A program made the position numbers and the translations under genes. DNA of 64,000 bases from Pomphorhynchus laevis (taxonomy: Eukaryota; Acanthocephala; Palaeacanthocephala; Echinorhynchida; Pomphorhynchidae), in NCBI GenBank assembly GCA_012934845.2, contig WNNJ02003327.1, forward strand, positions 1 to 64,000, written 5' to 3'. Positions 37,701 to 46,850 of the stretch are shown here, in pieces. A model generated the notes under the pieces. The model ran no database searches and was not told where the DNA came from. It was given only the letters and a program-made list of their open reading frames with translations. Numbering within the stretch: the stretch's first letter is position 1; each line of letters opens with the position of its first letter.

Positions 37701-38952
37701 CCTATGTGGGTGGCAGGTGTTAGGGATTCACCAGTGCAGTTTGACTAATGTTTAGTCTATATGTGAGTGGCAAGGGTTAGTTTTTTCGGGTTGTTGCTAT
37801 TACTGCGAATAGCTTGGTGCAAAAATATTTGTTTGTCTAGTTATAAATTATTCTATTTATTCGATTTATTCTTAACCTCCACCGTCAATCAATTACCTGT
37901 TCTCAATAATTAAACAATAGTTCAGTCAAATCAATATGAACTGCATTATGTCTTACATATTTTCTCAAGGCGTCTGTCGAATTTGCTTGAAATAATTGAA
38001 CAGGTAAATAAAAGAAAACACGCTACATGTTATTTCAGATATAACACGTCATTTCTGAAAGGGTCATTTTGTTTGTCACAGTATAAAATAAATAAAAAAC
38101 AAAGTTCAATAATGAAAAAAGTTCAATAATGGTGGTTGTCAAGTATAGTTGTATAGTTCCTTCGATATTTCTTCTCTTTTTATCAACATGCTCAGCTGGC
38201 TATGAAATGCTTTATAATGTGTTGCATACACGATCAAATTCGGCAAACAGTTCCATACGATTGATCGCTTTGTGTTATAATCGAAAGTGTGGAGAGAAGT
38301 TCCCGGGTGACTGAACAACTGACGAAGAGTGACCTCTATGGTTCGGAAGATCATGGATTCCGAAGGATAACCAGGGAAGGCATGGATCATTCGCCATTAC
38401 TGCAATAAATCATTGCACATATGTCTCGTATAAACTGAAGTGATAATATGTGTTGAGCCGTCTTCTATATGCTGCGCCGTGTGTGTATTCCCAAAATTCA
38501 AAAGAACATATTAGTTCAGAGAGGGTACTTCATAGAGCTACCAAGCTAGCTTGGATAATCCACTTCGAGATTGCCTTCATTTGCGCTCATCCAATATCCC
38601 TCGATGCCATGGTTAAACCCTGCGATGTGAAAGGATAAGAAAATCACGAGCTGTCCAATTTGATCGGCGAGTTGTATCTCTGTGGAATAGACTGGGAGAG
38701 TCAACAGTGTGCAGTAGCGATATCAACGAATTCAACAAGAAATTATGGATGAAGGATGTCATGGGGAAAGCTGCTTTTCCGTAGAGCAGTGTGTTGCTAA
38801 ATTTCCGATTTTAAGTTTTTTTTAAGTCTATTGTACGAAGATAACATGGGAAAGGATTTTGTACAAAAAATATATTTAATGGAATCTACATACCCACGAT
38901 ACTTCTTAACCATAGCTTCCTGTACATCATAAGAAAAATCAGTGGTTGCCAT
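25210..38952 (-). CDS. eIF4G-family translation initiation factor (MIF4G and MA3), ten exons seen
   Basis: Exons on the - strand: 38952-38894, 36465-36363, 33922-33721, 33669-33476, 31352-31242, 31192-31102, 30974-30801, 30758-30709, 30661-30573 and 25703-25210. All junctions are GT-AG and phases match throughout, giving about 522 residues with the frame open downstream. MIF4G (about residues 15-235): YRGILNKLTYDNADKL, FVDELFEKTCCDSEF, RRFQTEFE, CKIMELIGERLD, KIQPRIRFMFQNLEERRANGWV, KPKHRIDQHE. MA3 (about 325-450): SALFKELYSTNVFSKNE, LKALHIPHLL. Family knowledge: eIF4G scaffolds eIF4A and eIF3 on mRNA through these HEAT domains. No eIF4E- or PABP-binding region is visible, so this is either a short DAP5-like form or upstream exons lie beyond 38952. 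C-terminal exons were not found. Confidence 0.85.
26312..29215. repeat. about 290-bp tandem repeat, second unit split by LINE-A
   Basis: Unit 1 (26312-26601) and unit 2 (26602-26815, continuing at 29011-29068) share AATAAGCAGAAACCG, GATGGACTGTGATGGTTTCC, TATGTCCCATTCAC, GCGATC and GGTCGGCTTGT. A third, partial unit is at 29069-29215. The LINE-A copy sits inside unit 2, so its insertion point can be read from unit 1. Confidence 0.8.
26816..29010 (-). mobile_element. LINE-A (CR1-like), 5'-truncated copy
   Basis: This 2.2-kb copy lies in the eIF4G-like gene's large intron, in the same orientation as the gene. Frame 29061-28165 gives the pre-RT region (WFDIQCLLSKRRLRHAF, SLPDKTSPADPLP, SRIFPSHWKSAIVRPS). 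Frame 28054-26891 (387 aa) gives RT: SVLVSLDISSAFDIVDH, GVPQGSVLGPLLFS, YSDDILIYAH and the C terminus AWNQLPLDVRR...FKHLIRSHLL. One frameshift lies between 28165 and 28054, and the catalytic box reads YSDD. The 3' UTR has a stem-loop at 26844-26859 and a T-rich end. The endonuclease and ORF1 are absent, as in a normal 5' truncation. Confidence 0.9.
29216..30572. other. AT-rich intron sequence with repeat copies and a foldback
   Basis: It contains two inverted copies of the TACGTAGACTCAG-type dispersed repeat (about 29691-29720 and 29797-29821). It also has an imperfect foldback at 30039-30209 whose arms share TTATTCTAAAA and TGCTATTTTG. No coding exon was recognised. Confidence 0.5.
30039..30209. 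repeat. imperfect foldback in eIF4G-like intron
   Basis: The arms at about 30039-30110 and 30130-30209 pair with several mismatches and small gaps; the outer pair is TTATTCTAAAA and the inner pair is ACAAAATAGCA / TGCTATTTTGT. Confidence 0.55.
30573..30974 (-). CDS. eIF4G-like gene exons 7, 8 and 9 with micro-introns
   Basis: Exon 7 (30974-30801) is a polar linker (FENIENRDQWKQSRN, TDPPKTEKAFTPTILRRG). Exon 8 (30758-30709) is 50 bp and exon 9 (30661-30573) is 89 bp; they read DAARLPSNSKSNIYSII then DNEMEAFMTNASKKF. The introns are 42 bp (30800-30759) and 47 bp (30708-30662). Phases 1, 0 and 2 chain exactly into exon 10. Exon 8 is the least certain: its donor is ATA|GTAATA, and it was chosen because it restores phase. 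Confidence 0.7.
31102..31352 (-). CDS. eIF4G-like gene exons 5 and 6 around a 49-bp intron
   Basis: Exon 5 (31352-31242) reads KLINQYMLRVKSIFSKYK then IQPRIRFMFQNLEERRANG. Exon 6 (31192-31102) continues WVNRKPKHRIDQHE. Together they match LMDQYFxxMxxII, SSRIRFMLQDVxDLRxxNWVPR and KTIDQIHxE, the last helices of eIF4G MIF4G and the segment after it. Intron 31241-31193 is 49 bp. Confidence 0.9.
31700..32345 (-). mobile_element. decayed LINE RT fragment in intron
   Basis: On the - strand, broken frames read SMISPLLFILFVND, then CIKYADYMII (the YADD region, now YADY), then NLSMNIDKSKIIHLYLKN. The order is GVPQG-like block, active-site box, then the Lys/Leu-rich LNxxKT block of LINE RT. It has many lesions and clade is unknown. 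Confidence 0.55.
32390..33300. other. extremely AT-rich intron sequence
   Basis: Runs of ATTATAAT and TTTAAAATT dominate. Nothing codes, and no element boundary was seen. Confidence 0.5.
33476..33922 (-). CDS. eIF4G-like gene exons 3 and 4 around a 51-bp intron
   Basis: Exon 3 (33922-33721) carries LFEKTCCDSEFANIYALFC and RRFQTEFEHRAYKENKQKT, matching IFEKAxxEPxFxxxYAxxC and the LLxxCQxEFE helix of MIF4G. Intron 33720-33670 is 51 bp. Exon 4 (33669-33476) carries KLFHVYVLNETVAHMCLKSLL and DLTYFCKIMELIGERLD, matching ELFKLxxLxxxIMHxC and LECLCxxLxTIGxxLD. The donor is CAG|GTAAGT. Confidence 0.9.
34007..35130. other. intron sequence with AT-rich repeat copies
   Basis: It includes inverted copies of the ACGTAGACTCAG-type repeat near 34438 and 34620. 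A GC-richer island at 34850-34930 has no recognisable coding content. Confidence 0.45.
35140..35325 (+). mobile_element. fragment of the AT-rich YIDD element
   Basis: It reads TIITSHCSIIDKKGIKAELD, then PILYWNPKLHKNPIKPRFICSALKC in short pieces. It is nearly identical to 22800-22960 but keeps a cleaner frame. It ends abruptly where a different LINE fragment begins. Confidence 0.6.
35330..35840 (+). mobile_element. 3' end of an endonuclease/RT-type LINE, decayed
   Basis: Frames read VDDIQYLGSVIQS, ITDKMRQVRLRCYWHIA, then GPEKRRPRGRPSMCWLDKV. The GRPxxxWxD block is the familiar C-terminal signature of one large class of animal LINE polyproteins. Stops are frequent. It directly abuts the YIDD-element scrap at 35325. 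Confidence 0.65.
36363..36465 (-). CDS. eIF4G-like gene exon 2 (MIF4G helix 1-2)
   Basis: The exon is 103 bp between AAATTAG| and GATGAG|GTACGA. It reads ILNKLTYDNADKLF then TDLIELIQANPDC. ILNKLTxxxxxxL is the most conserved opening of eIF4G MIF4G domains. Confidence 0.85.
36623..36829. repeat. near-perfect 98-bp inverted repeat
   Basis: Arms 36623-36720 and 36731-36829 are inverted copies with one indel and about two mismatches, around a 10-base spacer. It lies in intron 1 of the eIF4G-like gene. It carries no coding capacity and looks like a foldback or MITE-type element. Confidence 0.9.
36830..38320. other. intron 1 remainder with a degenerate foldback
   Basis: A diverged foldback (about 37190-37380) has outer arms TGAACGAAGAAATT and AATTTCTTCGTTCA and inner AAACAGTTTA / TAAACTATTT. 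37420-37750 is GT-rich low complexity. No gene was seen. Confidence 0.5.
38330..38790 (+). mobile_element. LINE C-terminal fragment
   Basis: The broken + frames LLYAAPCVYSQ, ERVLHRATKLAW, then FDRRVVSLWNRLGESTVCSSDI and NEFNKKLW form the common LINE C terminus (LLYxxPVW, ERVQRRATKL, VVxLWNxLP, FKxxLD). It is antisense to, and just upstream of, the first visible eIF4G-like exon in genome order. Confidence 0.65.
38894..38952 (-). CDS. eIF4G-like gene, first visible exon
   Basis: It codes for MATTDFSYDVQEAMVKKYR plus two bases, joining in phase to exon 2 to give YRGILNKLT, the MIF4G start signature. The ATG abuts an acceptor (CTATTTTAG|ATG), so it is either the first coding exon after a 5' UTR intron or trans-splice site, or an internal exon. 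The donor is GG|GTATGT. Confidence 0.75.
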
Positions 38953-40060
38953 CTAAAATAGTCCAAAATGACATTAAAAATTATATTTAACAACATAGGT
39001 TATTTAGAAGGCACAACTAAGGTTAGTTAGAAGACAGTTATAGATATGGTCAACTTAATAACAGCAGAATCAGCGGAAAATATTTAATCTATTAGCGATC
39101 AAAATAATCTTAAGAAGAATCCTATAAAATTTTAAAAAACTATGGCGTAATACAATAGATTATAAATTTTAAAGTTAAGTCCAGATAAATACGTTTTTGT
39201 AGAAGTCCATAAGATCTAAAAGATTCATAAATAAATTTGATCAAAAAATTAGAAAGATGTAAAATTTTAAAATTTAAGCTTCATTAACAACAAAGCTAAT
39301 TTGTATGCAAAGTAGCATACAAATTGAATATATAATGATTTCCATTCGGAATCCTGGCCGATGTTTTATACCGTACACCCATGTTCTACTTCTTAAGATA
39401 AAATCCATTTTATAATCCAACCAGTAAAACGAACATTCAGCAATAACCTTTGATGAGTAACCTTTGATAAGCGGGCAAAACGACCAAAAAGGTCGTTTGC
39501 CCGCTTATCGTACATTACAACACATGAAACAAACATATCAATTACACCCAAACTAAGGATAAAGAACTTCCAATGTTGCCTTGATCAGCGTGTCTTATCC
39601 AAGTGTTGACCACGGCTTTGTATTGGCTCAATGATAACGTAGTCATGATGTCGTGAGGCAATGCGTTCCACAACACATGGTCTGCGAATCAAAAGGATGA
39701 TCTGTAAATCAAATGTTCTGGTTCGAGAGCGAAAGCCTCAGACTTTAAAGCAACGTGTTGGAAATGCCTTATTTTATTGTTACACAAACAACCGAAACGA
39801 TCAGTGGATACTAATGAATGTTGACAAGTAATCCATCACTTCAGTGGTAAAGTGGTCGTTTAGAATTGACATGGACCCTGCAGTTCGTTGATTAAAGCTA
39901 ATTTATATCGGCAACTACAATGAATACTTTACGAATTTAATTCAGAATCCATGTCGTTGTTTCATTCCGCACATCTGGATTTAGCTTCTATATGACGAAT
40001 TCAGTTTTGGATCCAACGAGTGAAGCTAACAGCCAACAACAACATCTGCTGGGTAGATAA
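38953..40060. other. region upstream of the eIF4G-like ATG exon
   Basis: It contains a compact hairpin (39466-39509) and no exon that I can recognise on the - strand. Any promoter or 5' UTR exon of the eIF4G-like gene would be here or further right, but I see no clear signal. Confidence 0.4.
39466..39509. repeat. GC-rich hairpin
   Basis: The arms are GATAAGCGGGCAAAACGACC and GGTCGTTTGCCCGCTTATC, with one bulged A and a 5-A loop, in an otherwise AT-rich stretch. Confidence 0.85.
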
Positions 40061-40065
40061 ACACC

Positions 40066-40143
40066 TTCCCGACACATGATTTACATTTTTGCTTTGTTGT
40101 GGTCATGTAAGCGTGCGCTGGCACGCATTTGCCACCTTAAAAA
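40066..40143 (+). mobile_element. LINE-A 3' UTR fragment
   Basis: CGACACATGATTTACATTTT...GTGGTCATGTAAGCG...GCATTTGCCAC is the same 3' UTR as at 4165-4250 and 26816-26890, including the stem-loop (40111-40126). Confidence 0.85.
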
Positions 40144-40229
40144 ATATATTTTTTAGATTATGTAGATTATTAGATTATTATTAATCATTTAGATTATTAT
40201 TATCATTAAAAAAGTTTGAGATCTAAAGT

Positions 40230-43200
40230 AAATACAAGATCTAATATACATACAATCGTCCAGCTGTCAGATCGTCCAGTTTTCAGATCGTCCGGCTTTC
40301 AGATCGTCCAGCTTTACATTCTATACAATAAAATAACATACAAATTTGCAACGCGAAAGAAGTACAGCTGACAGATAGTACTTATCACGAATTTTTATAC
40401 AATTCATGACACGGGGACAACCTTCGAGTGAAAACAAATGATGTTCATGTAATGGACAAGCTGCACGTTGCAAAAGTTGTAAATGCGCAAAGACAGGACG
40501 ACCTTGTGTAAATTGTGCTGCAAAAAACTGCATCAATCACATTAAAACAACGTTGAACAATCAAGTCATATATAAAAGGAATGAAGAATTAAAAGAATGT
40601 ACAGACCACGTGACGATAACATCATGTCGGCATGTACAGACTACATCAAAAGAAATGACGTAAATTAAAATTTACGAAGAAGTCATACACTGGAGGCCAA
40701 ACGCAATGGTCCTCCCGAAATGTAATGCGAGCAACACATCGATAGACATTTTGGCGACTTTTTACAAAAGTGCGGTTGATCGGGAACATCCAGATAGCTT
40801 CTGTTTGAAAGCCGCTAAAATTTTCACAAGGTGCGTGTTTCAAAAGCTTCCAACGAGTAAAATATCAGAGAACCGTAAAGTTCTGGAGCGGAGAATACGA
40901 CTATGGAAAGAGGGCAAAATAAACGAACTATATAATGAAGCTCGAATAATTCAGGAACGTATAGGAAACCATAAATCGAATGAAGGTACAAAAGAACATG
41001 AATGGATTAAAATGTACTGTCGTATGATGTCCTTCGGAAAAGTAAGAGCTGCGGCATCGATCCTAGAAAGCAAGTCCTGAGGCACAGTCTTACCAATGTA
41101 TACAATTGTAAATGGACTGACTGTAAGAGAAACTCTCCAGTCATTACATCCTGATTCAGCCGATGCAGAAGATCAGGTTCTCCTCCATGAGAGGATACCT
41201 GAAGCTCGAGATCATCACGCTTCGTTATTTCTTGACATCGATGGTGAGTCTATAATACGCGCAGCAAAGAAGACATCAGGCGGTGCAGGACCATCAGGAC
41301 TTGATTCGGTAGCATGGCGAAGTTTGCTCACTAGGTTTTCCAGATATTCAAAAAATCTGACGGAAGCCTTTGCTGAGTTTACAAAGCATATAGCCTCCGA
41401 AAGCGTTGATCCAACGATCATGGAAGGCTTCGTGGCATGTAGGTTGATTGCTTTGGCTAAAGACAATGGAGCTGTGAGACCGATAGGAGTAGCGGACGTT
41501 GTACGACGTATCGTAGGCAAGGCAATTCTCAATAACTTAAAACATGATTTACAAGATGCCGCAGGATCCACACAGATGTGTGCCTCACAACGAAGCGGAT
41601 TGGAACATATAGTTCATTCACTTAGAGAAAAGTACACGGATAATCAAAACTTCGGGATAATGGTCGTAGACGCAAAAAACGCATTCAATAGCATCAATAG
41701 GCGTATGGTTATACACAATATGCAATATACTTGTCCAGCCTTAGCTCAGATTTTACAGAATGTATATTCGATTGATGCGCAACTAATATTAGACGATGAT
41801 GTACTATATTCTCGCGAGGGCGTCACTCAGGGCGATCCGTTGGCGATAACAGCGTTTGCAATGGCGTCAATACAATTGATCAAACTGATGAGCAAACGTT
41901 GTCCCATGGTGACACAGAAGTGGTATGTTGATGATGCCAATTTTATCGGTACGCCAGAAGATCTCTCTAAAGTATAGACATTGTTGAAGAGTGTGGGTCC
42001 GTCTTTCGGGTATCATGTCAACGTCAAAAAAACACAATTGCTTTTTCATAACATGCCATCATGCAACATCGAAGCATTTGATGGAATACAAATAAAGTTC
42101 AACGGCTTAAAAATCCTTGGATCAGTGATTGGTACTCAGGAATACGTAAGCATAAAAACTAGACAACATATATCCGAATGGGTGACTCTTATTGATTGAC
42201 TGTTTAAAGTGTCCAAATATGATCCTCAAGTAGCATTCGCCGGTTTAAGACATTCTGCACAGTGGAAATGGCTTCACTTTCTACGAACAACCCCAAGTCA
42301 AACTTATGACACAATCCCTCTAAGTGATGCGATATTAAGACGACTGCTTCCCGCGATCATGAATCAAGACCTAGATGAGGCGACGATTGGTGTGCTTACA
42401 TTACCAACAAGACTAGGCGGAATCGGTATAATGGATCCTACCACCACAGGCGAACAAGAATTAAATGCGTCGCAACGCTTTTCAGACTCATACTCTACTG
42501 GACTGAAAGGCAACGAATTACGAAGAACGCAAAAAGAGTTATCCGCTCTTATCACAAAAGAAAAAAGGAATTGTTCGAGAACAAGTTGTTGAGTGTAAAA
42601 CCACTACTGAACAGTACATTCACAAGAGCAATAAGCTTTGCGACCGCACCTGGTGCTTCTTCGTGGGTAAGCGCGTTGCCACTGAAGAATGAACACTTTG
42701 ATCTTAATCCAAACGAATTCAGAGATGGAATGGCAACTAGATACGGTTGGGAACCAAAAGATGTAACGAATACCAAGTGTCAATGTGGGGCAAACTCTAA
42801 CCTAAACCACCTACTATCATGTAAACATGGAAGTCAGTCCATTATTCGGCATAATGAGGTTAGAAACTTAATCGCGGAGGAACTCGCAGACGTATTCCAT
42901 GGCGTCGAGATCGAACCATTGCTGCAGAGGGTGGATGAGTCCGTCTCGTTCGAACGTTCAACGACAAGTCGTAAGGAAGAAGCGCGATTGGACATTGCTT
43001 GTATAGGTCTTACTTGGAGGCGTTTTGAGCGGGCGTATATAGACGTCGCAATATTTAACAATCATGTCAATTCGTACTCCCAATCGGTAGCTTCTGCTTT
43101 CGAATACCACGAATCAAGAAAAAGGGCGAAATACGATGAACGAATCAGGGTCATTGAACGAGGTACATTTATGCCTGTGATCTTTTCATGTTCCGGAGGT

Positions 43201-43520
43201 GTCGGCCGAAGTGCCTTGAATCTATTAAAGACAATTGCTACCAAACAAGCTGGGAAACACGACAGCCCCTACGACGAATGTATATGCCGCATAAAGCACG
43301 CCGTGGCTTCTTGCCTATGCCGTGCAGCGTCGAATTGTATCAGAGGGAGTCGAGTTCCATCGAACAAACTGGGATGGGGCAAACCAAGTTAAATTTGATT
43401 TAATTGCATAATCAACTGTTTTATTAATTAATAAATACTTATTGCTTGACCCATTTGCGGGTAACCTTGTTGCGTGTAATAAATAATAATTAAAAAAATA
43501 TATTATTATTCAAACTGTAA
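40230..43520 (+). mobile_element. RLE-LINE copy A (full-length, decayed)
   Basis: This is the first of eight head-to-tail copies. The 5' UTR has about four 16-17-bp repeats (40252-40316, unit CAGATCGTCCAGCTTT). ORF remains span 40407-43392: Cys-rich N terminus near 40441-40550; helical domain 40706-41080; RT 41096-41977 (RPIGVADVVRRIVGKAI, VVDAKNAFNSINRR, GVTQGDPLA, WYVDDA); thumb; and a C-terminal CxCG...HLLSC zinc-like motif followed by nuclease motifs RHN, RLDIA, YIDVAIFN, KRAKYDER. Stops occur near 40440, 41080, 41976 and 42199, with a frameshift near 42590. The 3' UTR has a CCC/GGG stem-loop (43449-43462) and an A/ATT-rich tail. Confidence 0.85.
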
Positions 43521-46500
43521 AAATTTTCTTGATTACAACATCTTACAATCAACTTTCCAGAACGACTATCCAGATCGACTTTCCAGATCAAATTACACAA
43601 ATTACAATTGAAATTCTTAGCTGCTAACTAACAACTACTTACATTACTTACACTGAGGGAGTGACAATGCCTCGTGGCAAACCGTCTACAAGTAGACCAT
43701 GCTGCTCTTGTAACACTGATGCAGCAAGATGCAAAGGTTGCCGGTGCGCAAAAGCAGGCTCGAACTGCATAAACTGCAGAGCTCCGAACTGTACTAGAAA
43801 GACGAAAACTGTATACAATGACCCTGTTCATCAACCTAGAGCAAATACTACCGCTAAAGTGCTAGAAATGCATAATGCAACAAACGTCGATTCTATCGCC
43901 GAAGTCTCGAGCGCGTGTGCCTTGTCACCGATCAATTATGCTACCAATCAGAATCTATTTTGGAGCACTGGTTTTACGGAGGTAATAAAATGGATCCCAA
44001 ATCATTTTGCGCTTCCCAAATGTGGCGCCAGTCAGAAATTTATTGATCTTTTGAGTGAATGTTTCGAATATTTCAATCAGTCAAATGTATGCGCATACGA
44101 TCCTCTAGTTCGATCTACTATGCTATGTCAACTGCTATTGCAGAGGCCGCCAACGCGGAAGGTTAACTTACTACGAAAAACCCTAGAAAGAAGATTAACA
44201 TTACTCAAAGATTTGAAACTTGACGAACTTATGTCCGAAGCATCTTACCTACAGAAAATGAGAAAGGATAACATTCAAAATAAAAAGCTACCAGAATCTT
44301 TCGTGATCGAGAAAACAGTTAAATTGATTAAATTTGGAAAATAGGGAAAGGGATCAAGATTGCTAGACAAAGGACAACACTCAGGAGTTTTGGCTGCTGA
44401 AACAATAATTCAAGGCAAAACGGTACTCGAAAAATTAGAAGAACCCCACCTAAGAGCCTCTACGGTGAACGAAGAATACCTTCTGAAAGAAAAGATGGCT
44501 GGTTGTGTAGATCATCACGACACAAAGTTCTTCGATATCACACCTGATGATATAATTAAAGCGTCCAAAAGTGCCAAGGGATCTGCCGGGCATTCGGGAG
44601 TATGTGCAGATGAGTGGCGTAAATTTCTAACAATACATGGATTAGCCTCAAAACGTCTTGCCGCAGCGAAATGCAGATTTGTAATAAAGATTTCAAGCGA
44701 AAAGTTAAATCCAGTAGCTTTACAAGCGTTCACAGTCAGTCGCCTTATACCGCTGGAAAAGCATAATGGGATTAGACCCATTGGAGTAGGAGAAGTATTG
44801 AGACGGATTGCGGGACGTACTGTGTTGTCACTTATTGGAAAAGATGTTAGGAGTGTATGTGGTTTTACGCAACTTTGTGCAGGCCAAAGATGTGGAACAG
44901 AGATTGCTATTCACACGATTCGAGATACGTTTAGCCAATCTTCTGATGAATGCATCTTACTAATAGATGTAACCAATGCCTTTAATAACTGCAACCGAAA
45001 AATGGCACTGGAAAATATGAAGTTCATCTGTCCCGCAATATCGACGATATTACACAATACCTACATTCAACCTTCGATGCTGATGGTGGATAACTCAATA
45101 TTAAAATCAACAGAAGGTTCCATACAAGGGGACCCTTTCGCCATGGCAGCATTCGCTGCAGCCTCGATGCCACTAATAGGAAAACTAAAACAAGTAGCTC
45201 CAAACGCTAAACACTGTTGGTACGCCGATGATGGAGCGTGCGTGGGCAAACCAAGCGATATAAATAAGGTCTGGAAAGAGCTTAACCGAATAGGACCCGC
45301 GTTTGGATTCATAACAAATTCAACAAATTGTACTGTATTGACAGGCAAAACCTGTAATATTGATTGTCTGGATGAACTCGCGGATGATGGTGTAGATATT
45401 CGATGCGATGGAATCAAATACCTTGGGAGCATGATTGGGCTCGAACAATATGTTGAAACCGAGATAATCAACAAAGTAACGAATTGGTCAGGTTAAATAG
45501 AAAAGCTGAAACAGATTGCCGATAGAGACGCCTTCGCCGGATACACTTTGCTAATCAAAGCTTTGCTACACAAATTTTCATACATTCTTAGAACATGTGA
45601 AGTTAGCAGATTGTCTTCTAATACCTTTAAAGAATGCGATACTTTATAATCTTTTGCCGGGAATGCTGGGAATCAACAGCCTCGACGATGAGTCAAGTAG
45701 AATAGTAGCTTTACCATGCAGATATGGAGGACTTGGTATAGTCGACTATACTCAAGAATGCAATAATGAATACGAGAAATCACGCATGATGTATAGGGCT
45801 AGTGTAGATAGAGACCACTCAGAAGTTCCCCTAGAAACGACTCAGCATAATGTAGTCAAGCAGATAAGAGAAATGAACATAATAAAGTTTAACAGAATGG
45901 TGACGGAGATTACTAGTAACTCTAAAAATGATTTAAAGACAATTTTATGGAATGCCAGCATGAAAGGTGCCTACTCGTGGTTAACAGCAGGGTTTGTTGA
46001 GGGTTTGTTCATATCCTTCTCGGAATTTCACGACGCGATTTCAATAAGATACGACTGGAAACCGAATCGCTATTTGGGTGAGTGTGCGTGTGGAGTGTCT
46101 CTAACAACAATACACGCACTTTCATGCAAGACAGGCTGTTTCAACTTCATTCGTCACAACAGTGTCGCTAACGAGATTGCTAGATCACTCAAGGAAACCT
46201 GTCGACTCGTATGTACAGAACCAGTATTGCTCCCGGTTCCAGACACAGTCATTTTTGAATCTCAAGCCACATCACGGGACAGAGAGGCAATATCAGATAT
46301 AAGATGTACTGGCCTATTCGGGAATCTGACGGAGCGGTCCTTTATGGACGTATGCGTTTTCAACAACCTAGCGCCGTCTTATTCCTTGGATACAATGAAG
46401 GATCCCTTCAAGTACCATGAAAATCGGAAGCAGGCAAAATATACAGAGCGGATTGCGAAAATAGAAAATGCTTCGTTTCACCCGTTGATTTTCTCAACTG

Positions 46501-46850
46501 TTGGTGGTATTGGAAAGATAGCGGACTCGATACTTAAGCGCATATCTTCACTTAAAGCGAGCAACAACCTTTCATATTCCGATTTGATCCGTCAAGAAAA
46601 AGCCAGGATTTCACTCCTTATTAAAAAATTCACATCGATGGCTATGCGAAACAGGTATCAGGAACCAGGAACTCTTATTCACGATAAGGACGCACCAATC
46701 TAAGTCGATTTGTACGATCAACTCCCTTTGAACTAAAAAATCAGAATTTGAATTGACACTTTGGACCCATTAGAGGGTAACCTTTAAGCTGTCTTATTTT
46801 TGAATAATTTATTATAATTTAAAAAAAATAGTAAAAAAAATATCCAAACT
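43521..46850 (+). mobile_element. RLE-LINE copy B (full-length, least decayed 5' half)
   Basis: ORF starts at 43666 with MPRGKPSTSRPCCSCN, then C-rich CKGCRCAKAG...CINC...C, reminiscent of a CXC (tesmin-like) motif. The helical domain follows (IPNHFALPKCGASQKF, LLLQRPPTRKVNLLRKTLERR). RT spans 44360-45496: RPIGVGEVLRRIAGRTV, LLIDVTNAFNNCNRK, SIQGDPFAMAAFA, WYADDGACVG. The thumb and C terminus span 45597-46703: CACG...HALSC, RHNSVANEI, SDIRCTGLF, FMDVCVFN, KQAKYTERI, GGIGK. Lesions are stops near 44342 and 45494 and a frameshift near 45560. The 3' UTR stem-loop is at 46765-46778. A full protein of this family is about 1000 residues. Confidence 0.9.

Noticed and set aside
37551-37748. GT-rich 65-aa frame
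   Set aside because: Low-complexity composition explains it. No domain seen.
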